Source of the DNA: Rhodococcus sp. Leaf247
GTDB lineage: Bacteria; Actinomycetota; Actinomycetes; Mycobacteriales; Mycobacteriaceae
Direction of reading: 5' to 3'
DNA length: 64,000 nt
NCBI RefSeq assembly: GCF_001426185.1
Contig: NZ_LMRP01000001.1
Span: forward strand, 186,483-250,482
Shown here: piece by piece, positions 27,935-37,234 of the stretch
How the letters are laid out: every line of letters starts with the position of its first letter
How positions within the stretch are numbered: position 1 is the stretch's first letter
Notes under the pieces: generated by a model
The model's database searches: none
The model's input: the letters and a program-made list of their open reading frames with translations, nothing else
What the model was told of the DNA's origin: nothing
Made by a program: the position numbers and the translations under genes

Positions 27935-29250
27935 GTCGAGGCTCCGGACTGCGCCTCGGTACGGCGGGTCGCCGACTCCACGAGGTCCGCAGCGCGCGCC
28001 GCGGCGACCTCCGGCGCAATCATGGCGTCCGACAGGGCGCGTGCTGCTTCCTGTGCGTCCGGCGAGAGAGCTACGCGCAGAGCACGATCCATCGTGTCGG
28101 CCGTGACGGACGACGCGGGAAGAGTGGCGCCGCACGACTGTTCGACGATGCGACGCCCCCAGAACGGTTGATCCGAGGCCACCGAGCACACGACGGTGGG
28201 CTTGCCGGCGCGGATGCCGGCGGCCGTACTCCCGGCGCCGCCGTGATGGATTACCGCTCGGCACCGTGGGAACACCGCCTCGTGGTCCAGCGAGCCGCCG
28301 ACCAGGAGGTGTCCCCCGTCGTCCGTCGAGCCCGCGTCGTCGGAGAAGTCGCCCGCGTCGTTCCATCCGACGCTGACGAGCGCCCGGACTCCCGAGCGAT
28401 CGCATGCCTGTCGGACGGCCGCGACCATCGCTGCGGGATCTTTCACGGGCATCGACCCGAACCCCACGTACACGGGCGGCGGACCGGCAGCGAGCCAGGT
28501 CTCGAGTTCCGCCGTCACGGTGCCGGGGTCGGCGGTCGCTCGGAGCGCGGACGGCATGTCCAGGAATCCTGCGAAGGGCCTCGTCTGCGCCCAGTCACGC
28601 TGCAGGTCCGGGCAGAACGCGGGGTCGTAGGCCTGGATCTCTATCGCCCCGTACTCCGCCATCCGACGCGGCAGAGGTGTCGACACGGTTCCGAGGCCGA
28701 GTCCGCGGCGCAGGACGTTCTCCCGATGGCACGTTGCCGCCCACAGCGCTGTGTCGACGACGGACCACGCGAGGGGTGTCACGACGCGCGGCAGGGATTC
28801 CGCACCGGGAATCGGCGAGTACCGCGAGTTCGACCGCACCGGTGCGTGATGCACCGCGACCAGCCCGGCGCCGAACCGCTGCGCGAGCGGCAACGCGATC
28901 TGCTCGGTAGTGATACCGGTCAGGAGGACGTCGGGCCGAACGGAGTCCATCACGTCGGTCAGCTCCCGCACCATCTGATCCCACCCGAAGTTCCACAATC
29001 GGGCGACCGCCCGTGCGCGGTCGGCCACGGACCCCTGCGAGACGCCGTGACGGACCAGGTCCGAGTTCATGTGTTCACGGGTGTCGTACCCGAACGGGAC
29101 GGTCTCGAGACCCGCTCCGCGTGCGAAGGAGACGAGGTTGGGAGGGACGGCCATCACCACTTCGTGACCGCGCAGGGCGAGTTCCGCTCCGAGCACCACG
29201 GCGGGCTGGACATCACCCCTGGTGCCGCTGACGGCCATCACGATCTGCAC
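27931..29250 (-). CDS. GT-B (UGT/MGT-type) glycosyltransferase, minus-strand operon
   Basis: A 439-residue cytosolic glycosyltransferase of the family that includes the rhamnosyl/glucosyltransferases of glycopeptidolipids and phenolic glycolipids. N-terminal Rossmann half opens SGTRGDVQPAVVLGAEL (residues 8-24); the donor-binding half has HHGGAGSTAAG from 335 and DQPFWG at 360-365, the PSPG-like signature. The GTG start at 29250 has a GAGGGGG site about 9 bases upstream. It is first of a three-gene coupled operon with acyltransferases B and A, which suggests glycosylation followed by two acylations. Sugar donor and acceptor unknown. Confidence 0.88.
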   Translation of the reverse strand: MQIVMAVSGTRGDVQPAVVLGAELALRGHEVVMAVPPNLVSFARGAGLETVPFGYDTREHMNSDLVRHGVSQGSVADRARAVARLWNFGWDQMVRELTDVMDSVRPDVLLTGITTEQIALPLAQRFGAGLVAVHHAPVRSNSRYSPIPGAESLPRVVTPLAWSVVDTALWAATCHRENVLRRGLGLGTVSTPLPRRMAEYGAIEIQAYDPAFCPDLQRDWAQTRPFAGFLDMPSALRATADPGTVTAELETWLAAGPPPVYVGFGSMPVKDPAAMVAAVRQACDRSGVRALVSVGWNDAGDFSDDAGSTDDGGHLLVGGSLDHEAVFPRCRAVIHHGGAGSTAAGIRAGKPTVVCSVASDQPFWGRRIVEQSCGATLPASSVTADTMDRALRVALSPDAQEAARALSDAMIAPEVAAARAADLVESATRRTEAQSGAST

Positions 29251-29700
29251 TGCGCGACCCCCTCGATCATCGATCTCGTCCCTGCGTTCTCGGCGGACAT
29301 GACCGGCAGATGAACACGTCGAGAATGGTTGCGCGCTCCACGGCGCGCTTGTTCGATTCCATTCGTAGCCCATGTGGGCGAGTCTGGGTAACCGACCGGT
29401 TTTCGTACCGACCACAGGATCGCACGGCTGCTCCGATCCTGCGTCACAAGTGTCGGGACATCCCTATTGGTATGTCCGACAGCCGTATTGCGTGAATCGC
29501 GAGGTCACGGTGCCGTACGTCCGTGCCATGTCCTCACCGACGCATCCGCAACTCGGAGAAGGAGACACTCGTCACCCTCGCCTGCAACTGTGGGGTGCGA
29601 CGTCACGATTGGCGAGGTCCCCACATCTCTGCAATGGTCGTCCCCAGACAGTTCGCGAAGGTCATGATGTGCCGCCGAGATGCGGAGGGGGGCGCGAGAG
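29251..29700. promoter_or_regulatory. 450-base divergent control region of the glycolipid island
   Basis: No gene seen: short open frames here are not conserved-looking and lack ribosome sites. It separates two divergent operons headed by paralogous glycosyltransferases. It is less GC-rich than its surroundings in places (around 29380-29480) and holds a palindrome at 29456-29477, listed separately. Both ribosome sites lie at its ends: GAGGGGG for the minus gene and GGAGGGG for the plus gene. Confidence 0.6.
29456..29477. promoter_or_regulatory. Palindrome GGACAT-N10-ATGTCC, candidate operator
   Basis: Perfect 6-base arms separated by 10 bases, with centre-to-centre spacing close to one and a half helical turns; the arms extend imperfectly outward (GTCGGGACAT against ATGTCCGAC). 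It lies roughly in the middle of the divergent region, where a dimeric repressor or activator could control both operons. No regulator gene lies in the island itself. Function is inferred from symmetry and position. Confidence 0.4.
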
Positions 29701-30990
29701 ATGAAGTTGACATTGGCCTTCCACGGAAGCAGAGGAGACGTCCAGCCCGGTATCGCACTGGGTGTGGAACTCGAAAAACGCGGCCACGACGTGGTTCTCG
29801 CCGTACCGCCCAACATGGTGGAGTTCGCGTCACGCTCGGGGCTCGACGCCCGGCCCTGCGGAGTGGACACCGCGCAACTCCTCGCGTCGCCTGTGGTCCA
29901 GCGGGACATGAACTCGCGCAACCCGATCCGTCGACTCGCCGCGATCACGGAGATGACCGTCGGCGGAGGTCGTCTCGCCCGTCGGCAACTGCTCACGTAC
30001 ACAGAGGATTCCGCGGCGATCATCGGCGGAAGCGTCGGGCAGGAGAGTGCGCTCGACGTGGCCGATCTCCGCGGCGTCCCGTACGTACCGGTGCATTTCT
30101 GCCCGGTGCGCCGTAACGGCAGCGTCTCGATCCTCCCCCTCCCCCGGTGGAGTCCTCCGTGGATGCACCGAGCCGGCTGGACGGCGCTGGACCGCATCCT
30201 GCGACTGGCGTCTCGACGCGCCGACAACCGACTTCGACGCGAACTCGGGCTCGCTCCGATGTCGACCAGCATCGCTGTCGGACTGGCACGTTCGGGTGTG
30301 ACCGAAATACAGGCCTACGACGTCGAACTGTTCCCCGGCCTCGACAGCGAGTGGGGATCTCGTCGTCCGCTCACAGGATTTCTCGGACCCGACGAGGCCA
30401 CCCGGCGTGCGATGGACAACGGTAGGGAGCCCCTGCCCGAAGATCTCCGAGCCTGGCTGCGGTCGGGACCCGCACCCGTGTACGTCGGCTTCGGCAGTAT
30501 GTCCGTACCCGGCGGCCCCGCCACCGTGGACACCATCGTCTCGGCGGTGCGCCGCGCAGGACGCCGTGTCGTGATCGCCGGAGGCTGGGCCGACATCGGA
30601 TCGCGCGAGTCAGCCGACGTCGTGACCATCGGAAGCGTCGACCACACGGCCCTGTTCCCCCTGTGCGAGGCCGTCGTTCATCACGGTGGAGCTGGGTCGA
30701 CCGCAGCCGGGCTCCGTGCTGGCCGACCCACGCTGGTGTGCCACGTAGGCGCGGACCAGCCGATGTGGGGACGGCGTGTCGTCGCGGCCGGTGTGGGTGC
30801 CGCCGTCCCCGCGTCGGGCATCACCGACACCCGACTCGATGCAGCGCTGACCGTCGTTCTCGACCCTCGGATACGCGACACCGCAACGACTCTGGCCACG
30901 AGGTTGGTCCCCGCGGCCGACGCGGTGGACCGGTGCGCCGATCTGGTCGACCATGCCACCGCCCACACACCACGATTGCGAGTGACCTGA
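29701..30990 (+). CDS. GT-B (UGT/MGT-type) glycosyltransferase, plus-strand operon
   Basis: A 429-residue paralogue of the divergent glycosyltransferase. It opens MKLTLAFHGSRGDVQPGIAL, and carries HHGGAGSTAAG from residue 327 and DQPMWG at 352-357. Similar length and motifs, but clearly diverged in the acceptor-binding half, so the two enzymes probably add different sugars or act at different positions. ATG 29701 was chosen because the family begins here; GGAGGGG lies about 11 bases upstream. The GT2 gene follows 1 base after its stop. Confidence 0.88.
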   Translation: MKLTLAFHGSRGDVQPGIALGVELEKRGHDVVLAVPPNMVEFASRSGLDARPCGVDTAQLLASPVVQRDMNSRNPIRRLAAITEMTVGGGRLARRQLLTYTEDSAAIIGGSVGQESALDVADLRGVPYVPVHFCPVRRNGSVSILPLPRWSPPWMHRAGWTALDRILRLASRRADNRLRRELGLAPMSTSIAVGLARSGVTEIQAYDVELFPGLDSEWGSRRPLTGFLGPDEATRRAMDNGREPLPEDLRAWLRSGPAPVYVGFGSMSVPGGPATVDTIVSAVRRAGRRVVIAGGWADIGSRESADVVTIGSVDHTALFPLCEAVVHHGGAGSTAAGLRAGRPTLVCHVGADQPMWGRRVVAAGVGAAVPASGITDTRLDAALTVVLDPRIRDTATTLATRLVPAADAVDRCADLVDHATAHTPRLRVT

Positions 30991-30991
30991 C

Positions 30992-31915
30992 ATGCCGAGG
31001 TCGACCTATTCCTCCCCGGGCATCGGCGACGCCGTGCCCATGTTCACCCGGTCCCTCTCCGTCGTCGTACCGGCGTTCGACGAGGCCGACTGCATCGGCC
31101 TGTGCCTCGACCTGCTGTGCGAGCAACTGGACTGCATCACCGAGATCATCGTCGTCGACAACAATTCGACGGACGACACCGGAGACATCGTCAAGCGTCG
31201 TGCAGCCGATCACCCCGAGATCCGCTACATGACGGAGACGCAGCAAGGACTGGTGTTCGCGCGCAACGCCGGGCTCGACGCCGCGTCCGGGGACATCGTC
31301 GCCCGCATCGACGCGGACACCCGGGTGCCCCCGGACTGGGCGGCCACCGTTCTGGCCTTCTTCGAGGACGACGTCGACGGCGCCTGGGCCGCAGCCTGTG
31401 GTCGCGGCGAGGCGTACGACCTGCCCTACGGCGACGCGGCAGCACGGCTGAAGAGTCGATTGTCCCCGTTGGCGCGACGCACACCGTCGACGCCCGAGGT
31501 GCGGGACGTGCCGGTCCTCTACGGCTCCAACATGATTCTGCGTCAGGAGACGTGGAAGGCGATTCGCGACGGCGTGTCCCTGCGACGCGACGTCTTCGAG
31601 GATGTCGACATGGGGCTGTGCGTCCAGGAGACCGGAGGGCGCAATGCCTTCCTGCCGTCGATCACCGTCGGTGTGTCGCCGCGACGCATGGAATCGGGAA
31701 TGCGGTCCTTCGTCCGCTACATGGCCTGTCTGCCCAGAACCCTGCTCCTGCACCGCCGATATGCGCTGGCGCTGGGTGCGCTGACTCTCTACGTCCCGGC
31801 CGTGTCCGTTCTGCATGTCTGTCGCCTGATCATGATCCGCGCGTACGACAAGGACACCGGAACCTTCTCGCCGGCCGGCGTCCTGCGGCCGCGCGTCGAT
31901 CGCGCGATGCCCTGA
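30992..31915 (+). CDS. GT2-family glycosyltransferase
   Basis: A 307-residue GT-A fold glycosyltransferase: VVPAFDE at residues 25-31, DNNSTDDT at 56-63, and the metal-binding DAD at 107-109 in RIDADTRVPPDW. The segment FEDVDMGLC matches the usual ED motif. A hydrophobic stretch near residue 270 (ALALGALTLYVPAVSVLHV) may anchor it to the membrane, as with polyprenol- or lipid-linked sugar transferases. It starts 1 base after the previous stop and is followed by three acyltransferase genes, so it is part of the same pathway. Sugar and acceptor unknown. Confidence 0.88.
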   Translation: MPRSTYSSPGIGDAVPMFTRSLSVVVPAFDEADCIGLCLDLLCEQLDCITEIIVVDNNSTDDTGDIVKRRAADHPEIRYMTETQQGLVFARNAGLDAASGDIVARIDADTRVPPDWAATVLAFFEDDVDGAWAAACGRGEAYDLPYGDAAARLKSRLSPLARRTPSTPEVRDVPVLYGSNMILRQETWKAIRDGVSLRRDVFEDVDMGLCVQETGGRNAFLPSITVGVSPRRMESGMRSFVRYMACLPRTLLLHRRYALALGALTLYVPAVSVLHVCRLIMIRAYDKDTGTFSPAGVLRPRVDRAMP

Positions 31916-31954
31916 CGCGAGCGTCATCTCGACCCGAACGGATGTGAGACGACC

Positions 31955-33412
31955 ATGAAGTTCACCGAACTCGCCGACTACCCGCTTCCGCGTGGAGTGG
32001 TCACCGAATGGATTCCGGCCGTCACGTCGGCCGATCGCTGGAGCGAGGACCATCGCCCGCTCGCCTATACGCACGAGGAGCATTGCCGACACAGCCTGGC
32101 CAAAGCGGCCACCGGCACGTCGGAGGACGTCGGCGCGTCGTGGATCGGTGCGGTGTTCGAGATCCACGAGCGCTACGACCCCGTCCTGCTGCGACGTGCG
32201 CTGACGACGTGGACCTCGCGACACGAAACCTTCCGCTCGACCGTGTCCGCGGACGGTACCGAGTCCGACGGGTCGGTCCGGCTGAGCCGCTCGACCGTCG
32301 CGGCGGACGCCGTCGATGTGGTGCCGCGAGTCGTCGGACGACGGCGCTCGGGCTCCGATGTCCACGACCACGTGGTGTCCTTCTTCGGGCGCACTCTCTC
32401 GCCCTTCCGCTGGCCCCACTGCCTCGTCGCAACGGTCGACGACATCCTCGTCACCGACGAGCCGGGCGAGAAGTTCCTTCTCGTCTTCGGTGCCGACCAC
32501 TCGGTCATGGATGCCTACTCGATGCTGCTGGCGGTCAGCGAGCTACGACGACTCTACGAATTCGAGGTGCACGGTCGGGATCCACGACTGACCGAGACCG
32601 CGAGCCATGTCGACTTCAGTGTGCTGGACCGTCGGACGGGCGACGGCCTCACCGTCGACCACGAGGTCGTGCAGACGTGGTCGTCCTTCCTCGGCGAGAC
32701 CGGGTTTCCGCGCTTCCCGCTCGACGTTTCGACCGACAGGCCCTGCGCTGCACGCCAGAGCAGTCTGTCGACGGACATACTGTCGGCGGATCTCACCGAC
32801 GACCTGGCTCGGCGCAGCCGATCCGACGGCGCATCGATGACCGCAGCGCTCGTGGCAGCCATGACTCTCGCGACGCGCGATCTGACGGGTACCCGACGCC
32901 TGCGTTTCGCCATGCCGATGCACACTCGTTTCGAGCCGCGCTTCGCAGAGTCGATCGGGTGGTACGTCGGTGTGGTCCCTGTCGACGTCCACATCGACTC
33001 ACAGTCCGATTTCACCGATGCGCTGCACAGGGCCGTCGCCGGTCTGGATGCGGTGAAAGGTTATGCCCGACAGCCGTACTCGAAGGTAGCTCGACTGCTG
33101 GGTATCGATTCGGTGCCGCAGTTCGTGGTGTCCTACCTGGATCTGCGACACACTCCCGATGCCGAGTCGTGGCCGTTGTGGAACACCCGCACCCTGCGCA
33201 GCGCCACCGCCTCACGCGACGAGGTGTACCTCTGGATCCTGCGAACACCGCGAGGGCTGAACGTCTCGGCGCGTTTTCCCGGACACGAGATCGCCGTCGA
33301 CCGGGTACATGCGTTCGTCTCCCGGCTGCAGGCAGTGCTTCACGACGTCGTCGGAGCCGGACCGCTGGAGCGGACAGCGCCGCAGACCGTCGTCGAGAGC
33401 GTGCGCGCATGA
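31955..33412 (+). CDS. PapA-like acyltransferase 1
   Basis: A 485-residue condensation-fold acyltransferase like the mycobacterial polyketide-associated proteins (PapA), which esterify trehalose, phthiocerol or oligosaccharides. The catalytic motif is HSVMDA at residues 182-187: His and Asp are kept, and the usual glycine is alanine. It begins MKFTELADYPLPRG with TEWIP soon after, and shares this opening with PapA-like 4 at 38.6 kb. Second-lobe marks include MPMHTRFEP and GWYVGVVPVDV. Its TGA overlaps the next ATG (ATGA), so it is coupled to PapA-like 2. Confidence 0.83.
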   Translation: MKFTELADYPLPRGVVTEWIPAVTSADRWSEDHRPLAYTHEEHCRHSLAKAATGTSEDVGASWIGAVFEIHERYDPVLLRRALTTWTSRHETFRSTVSADGTESDGSVRLSRSTVAADAVDVVPRVVGRRRSGSDVHDHVVSFFGRTLSPFRWPHCLVATVDDILVTDEPGEKFLLVFGADHSVMDAYSMLLAVSELRRLYEFEVHGRDPRLTETASHVDFSVLDRRTGDGLTVDHEVVQTWSSFLGETGFPRFPLDVSTDRPCAARQSSLSTDILSADLTDDLARRSRSDGASMTAALVAAMTLATRDLTGTRRLRFAMPMHTRFEPRFAESIGWYVGVVPVDVHIDSQSDFTDALHRAVAGLDAVKGYARQPYSKVARLLGIDSVPQFVVSYLDLRHTPDAESWPLWNTRTLRSATASRDEVYLWILRTPRGLNVSARFPGHEIAVDRVHAFVSRLQAVLHDVVGAGPLERTAPQTVVESVRA

Positions 33413-34851
33413 TCATCACCGCCTTGCGCAACTGGGCACCGCAACCGGGCGCGCTGATCGAATGGCATCCGCATCCGGACGTCGTCCCGCTCGTGGAGGC
33501 AGCCGCCGTGGACCCGGTGCCCCCGTCGTTCCTGCAGGAGAACCACGTCCGCGGAGTCGAGAGCGCTGCCGACCGCGGCGCCGTCCACACCGCATACCTC
33601 GGTTCGGCCACGGAGATCTCCGGCGACCTCGACATCGACGCTCTGACACGCGCGTTCGAGGCGTTCCTGGTGCGGCACGACGCCCTCCGGACCAGCTTCG
33701 ACGTGGCCGACGGATCCGTCGTCCGTCGCCGGGTCCCACTCGCCGCCGTTCGATTGCAGGCTCGGACCGTGGGTAGTTTCGCCGAGCAGGAGGAGTTCCT
33801 CGACTACGTGCGCGCCCGGTTGTCCCGGGACGCCACTCCCCTGAGCTGGCCCGCGGTGGCCTTCGGCGCTGTGACCCGCGCCGGCAGTTTCACGCTGTAC
33901 TACGGCGCCGATCACGCGTTCTCCGACGGCGCGTCCCAGGTCATCGTCCTCTCGGAACTCGCGGACCTCTACCGCGCGGAGATCACCGGCACACCGGCCA
34001 CCGACCTCTCGGCATGGACGGGGAGCTTCGTCGACTACGTCGGCATCGAGAACGACATCGCACGCGGTATCGGCCCGGACTCCCCGGAGTTGGCGGAGTG
34101 GACCGATGTCGTCACCTCGCACGGCGGGTCGATGCCGTCGTTCCCTCTCGACCTGGGCTTGGCGCCGGGCGAGACCGCACCTGTCGAGCCGATCGAGATG
34201 GACCTGCTCGACGCCGAAGAAGCCGCAGCGTTCGAGGACGTGTGCCGCGCCGCGGGCGGCAAGTTCGTCACCGGACTCTTCGCAGCCGTCGCCATCACCG
34301 ACCACGAACTCGCGGGACGCGACGTCTACGCCGGAATCACCGTGTTGGGAACTCGGCACCTCGGCGACTTCGCCCTGTCGCAGGGATGGTTCTGCAACTT
34401 CGCACCCGTGACGTTCCCGGTGGTGGGGGCACCCGATTTCGACGCCGTGATCGGGCGGGCAGTGGAGGCGTACCGTCGTACCAAAGCCACGGCGGCAGCA
34501 CCGATCGGACGGGTGCTGCAACTCCTCGTGGAATCGGGAGCAGGAGGAGCCGGCGTGGCATCGAGTCCGCACCTGTTGTCCTACATCGACTTCCGATGGT
34601 TCCCCAGCCACGGGTCGGAGGCCGACCGCTCCGCGATCCTTTTCACCGGAGAAGGCCGCACCTCGAACGCCTCGATGTGGTTCAACCGAGACGAGCGTCA
34701 CTTCTACCTCGGCTCGCAGACCCCCGCGACTCCGTTCGCGCAGGAGCAGGTCTCGCGCTACCACCACCATCTGCGGACAGTTCTGCGCACGATCGCCCGT
34801 GACGGCGCGTACGTCCTCGGCGCGACACGGGAGTCCGTCCAGTGCGGGTGA
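33409..34851 (+). CDS. PapA-like acyltransferase 2
   Basis: A 480-residue PapA-type protein with canonical HxxxDG: HAFSDG at residues 169-174. It starts MIITALRNWAPQPGALIEWH, an opening type shared with PapA-like 3 and not with 1 or 4. FPLDLGLAPG in the middle and the second-lobe segment GWFCNFAPVTFPV fit the superfamily. The 4-base overlap at the start and a 10-base overlap at the end mean that the three acyltransferases of this operon are translated in close coupling. Acyl donor (CoA or polyketide synthase carrier) is unknown; no polyketide synthase lies in the window. Confidence 0.83.
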   Translation: MIITALRNWAPQPGALIEWHPHPDVVPLVEAAAVDPVPPSFLQENHVRGVESAADRGAVHTAYLGSATEISGDLDIDALTRAFEAFLVRHDALRTSFDVADGSVVRRRVPLAAVRLQARTVGSFAEQEEFLDYVRARLSRDATPLSWPAVAFGAVTRAGSFTLYYGADHAFSDGASQVIVLSELADLYRAEITGTPATDLSAWTGSFVDYVGIENDIARGIGPDSPELAEWTDVVTSHGGSMPSFPLDLGLAPGETAPVEPIEMDLLDAEEAAAFEDVCRAAGGKFVTGLFAAVAITDHELAGRDVYAGITVLGTRHLGDFALSQGWFCNFAPVTFPVVGAPDFDAVIGRAVEAYRRTKATAAAPIGRVLQLLVESGAGGAGVASSPHLLSYIDFRWFPSHGSEADRSAILFTGEGRTSNASMWFNRDERHFYLGSQTPATPFAQEQVSRYHHHLRTVLRTIARDGAYVLGATRESVQCG

Positions 34852-36185
34852 TCGGCATCGACGACTGGTCGCCTCGACCGGGCACGGTCATGCAGTGGAC
34901 TGTGCATGCCGCCGAGCCGCCGCGTACCTCGGACGTTCCACCGTCCTTCAATCAGAGTGCTCACCTCGCCGACACCGAGGACGGAAGTACCTGGCTCGCA
35001 GCGGCGTTCGACGTGATCGGCCCCGTCGACGTCACCGCCCTCGAACGAGCACTCGCCGCCCTGATCAGCCGTCACGAGTCGCTGCGAACCGGATTCGTGC
35101 GTACCCGCGACGGTATGTCCCGCGTCGTGCACGGCCGGGACGCCCTGGGACTGCTGCGCGGGACGGACGTCGCCGTCACCACGTCGACCAGAGCGCGCGA
35201 GGTCCTGCGGAGCGCGTCGAGAGAAGCGTGCGAACCGTTCTCGGCCCCCGCGTTCACGTTCGCCGCGATCGACAGGTCCGACACGTCGACCGTCGTCGCC
35301 GCGTTCGACCACGCCCACGTCGACGCGTACTCCCTTGCCGTCGTCATCGACGAGATCCGTCGTGTGTATCTCGGGGACACCGTGGACGACCCGGAACCCG
35401 GAAGCTTCGTCGACTACTGCCTGCTCGAATCCACCTCTGCCGCGGTCCGTCTCGATGATCCGCGGGTGGTGTCCTGGGTGGAGTTCCTCCGCGCCCGCGG
35501 CGGCGCCCCACCTCAGTTCCCGCTGGATCTCGGCGTGCCGCCGGGAAGGACCGACCGCTGCGCCATCCGCGTGGACACGCTGATGTCGACGGACGAGGCC
35601 GCCTCGTTCGAAGCCTGCTGCCGGGAGGAGGGCGCGAGCCTGTACGCCGGGGTGCTCTCCGCGATGGCGCACGCAGTGCGCGATCTGGGCGGCGGTTCGA
35701 CACTGCCGTTGCTCTTCCCGTTGCACACCCGCACGATCGACGCGTGGCGGTCCGCCGTCGGGTGGTTCGTCACCAACGCACCTCTCGACGTCGTCGTCGA
35801 GAACGACATGCTCGCCACCATCCGTCGGACCGGACCCGACCTACGGCGCGCGGTCGACCTGGGCGCTGTGCCGATCCCCCGCGTCGTCGAAGCCGCCGGT
35901 GGCCTGAACCGGCCGCGCAAGAACGTCTTCATGGTCTCGTACGTGGACTACCGACGGCTACCCGGCCACGAGGAGATGCGCGCGGTGGATGCCCATCACA
36001 TCTCGAACGTGACGGTCGCCGACGACGCCCAGTTCTGGATCTCTCGGACCGTGGAGGGGATCGCTCTGCGATCGCGGTTCCCCGACAACCCGACGGCCCG
36101 CAGAACCGTCGAGAGCTTTCTGCGCGTCGTCCGCGAGCACATCGCGGCGTGCACCGCGAGCCTGCCCGCGCTGGCAGTGACATAA
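34842..36185 (+). CDS. PapA-like acyltransferase 3
   Basis: A 447-residue PapA-type protein, shortest of the four. The catalytic motif is HAHVDA at residues 157-162 (Gly replaced by Ala, as in PapA-like 1). It opens VRVIGIDDWSPRPGTVMQW, aligning without gaps to PapA-like 2 over the first 14 residues; that match supports GTG 34842 rather than the GTG at 34848. FPLDLGVPPG and GWFVTNAPLDVVV are second-lobe marks. It is the last gene of the plus operon; accE5 begins 55 bases on with its own GGAG-type site. Confidence 0.83.
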   Translation: MRVIGIDDWSPRPGTVMQWTVHAAEPPRTSDVPPSFNQSAHLADTEDGSTWLAAAFDVIGPVDVTALERALAALISRHESLRTGFVRTRDGMSRVVHGRDALGLLRGTDVAVTTSTRAREVLRSASREACEPFSAPAFTFAAIDRSDTSTVVAAFDHAHVDAYSLAVVIDEIRRVYLGDTVDDPEPGSFVDYCLLESTSAAVRLDDPRVVSWVEFLRARGGAPPQFPLDLGVPPGRTDRCAIRVDTLMSTDEAASFEACCREEGASLYAGVLSAMAHAVRDLGGGSTLPLLFPLHTRTIDAWRSAVGWFVTNAPLDVVVENDMLATIRRTGPDLRRAVDLGAVPIPRVVEAAGGLNRPRKNVFMVSYVDYRRLPGHEEMRAVDAHHISNVTVADDAQFWISRTVEGIALRSRFPDNPTARRTVESFLRVVREHIAACTASLPALAVT

Positions 36186-36240
36186 AGTCGGCACCGGACA
36201 CGGACAGATCCCGAATCCGGACGACGCGAGGAGAACATCG

Positions 36241-36495
36241 GTGAGTGAAGCGGACGATCGGCCCGAGAACGACCGGCCCGTCACGGACGATGCGGTCGCT
36301 GCGCCGTTCCTGCGCGTCGAACGCGGCAACCCCACCGACGAGGATCTCGCGGCCTTGGTCGCCGTCCTGTCCGCCGCAGCCGCGGACAGCGGGCCCGCCG
36401 AGGTTCCCGTCCGCGACCACTGGGGTCGGCCGGAGACGATGCACCGGCCGGACACGGCCTTCTCGCCGTACGCCTTCGGTTCCGGAGTCCGCTGA
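36241..36495 (+). CDS. accE5: Acyl-CoA carboxylase epsilon subunit AccE5
   Basis: Small 84-residue subunit that binds and activates AccD5 in the AccA3-AccD5-AccE5 complex. The family core is plain: FLRVERGNPTDEDLAALVAV, and the C-terminus WGRPETMHRPDTAFSPYAFG. The acidic N-terminal 20 residues are variable. GTG start. In M. tuberculosis accE5 (Rv3281) follows accD5 directly; here it is separated by the acyltransferase/glycosyltransferase island and precedes maf by 5 bases. Confidence 0.9.
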   Translation: MSEADDRPENDRPVTDDAVAAPFLRVERGNPTDEDLAALVAVLSAAAADSGPAEVPVRDHWGRPETMHRPDTAFSPYAFGSGVR

Positions 36496-36500
36496 CCCCG

Positions 36501-37154
36501 ATGGCCGTTCGTCTCGTTCTGGCCTCGCGATCCCCCGCACGGCTGGCCGTGCTGCGTGCTGCCGGCATGGACCCCGTCGTGCGTGTCTCCGATGTCGACG
36601 AGGATGCAGTCGCCGCCGCGCTTCCCGATTCCTCCCCGGACTCCGTCGTCGTCACCGAGCTCGCTGCTGCCAAGGCCGCTGTGATCGCCGATTCCCTGGA
36701 CAGCGATCTCGCTGTCGGCACCGTCGTGATCGTCGGCTGCGATTCGATGCTGGCCATCGGCGGCGAGCTGGTCGGCAAACCCCACGACATCGAGGTCGCC
36801 CGACAACGCTGGGCCGTGATGGCGGGGAACAGCGGAAGCCTGCTGACAGGCCACTGCGTCCTGCGTGTCGACGACGGCGTGGTCACGGCCCGGAGCTCGG
36901 CGCACTGCTCCACCGTCGTGCACTTCTCGACTCCGGATCCGGCGGACCTCGAGGCATACCTGCACTCCGGTGAACCGATGACCGTCGCGGGTGCGTTCAC
37001 ACTCGACGGCCTCGGCGGGTGGTTCGTCGACGGCATCGAAGGCGATCCGTCGTCCGTGATCGGCATCGGACTGCCCCTGGTCCGCAGGCTGCTCGCGGAG
37101 GTCGGCGTGTCCGTGGCCGAGCTCTGGGCCGCGACGCGGGCATCGGGCGACTGA
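36501..37154 (+). CDS. maf: Maf-family nucleotide pyrophosphatase
   Basis: Hydrolyses non-canonical or excess nucleoside triphosphates to monophosphates; Maf proteins are linked to septum formation. The 217-residue protein has the Maf signature [16 protein letters not shown] at residues 7-22, VGCDSML with the catalytic Asp, and [10 protein letters not shown]. Length is normal. It is tightly packed behind accE5, equivalent to Rv3282. Confidence 0.93.
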   Translation: MAVRLVLASRSPARLAVLRAAGMDPVVRVSDVDEDAVAAALPDSSPDSVVVTELAAAKAAVIADSLDSDLAVGTVVIVGCDSMLAIGGELVGKPHDIEVARQRWAVMAGNSGSLLTGHCVLRVDDGVVTARSSAHCSTVVHFSTPDPADLEAYLHSGEPMTVAGAFTLDGLGGWFVDGIEGDPSSVIGIGLPLVRRLLAEVGVSVAELWAATRASGD

Positions 37155-37234
37155 CACCCGACCGGCGCGCGACCTAGGATCGGAAGCGACACCCGGCCTC
37201 GGCCGACCATCGCTGACAATCTCAGGAGTCGCAC

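Noticed and set aside
32008..33408. Long extension upstream of PapA-like 2
   Set aside because: It is an out-of-frame shadow of PapA-like 1; the ATGA overlap at 33409 fits the operon design.
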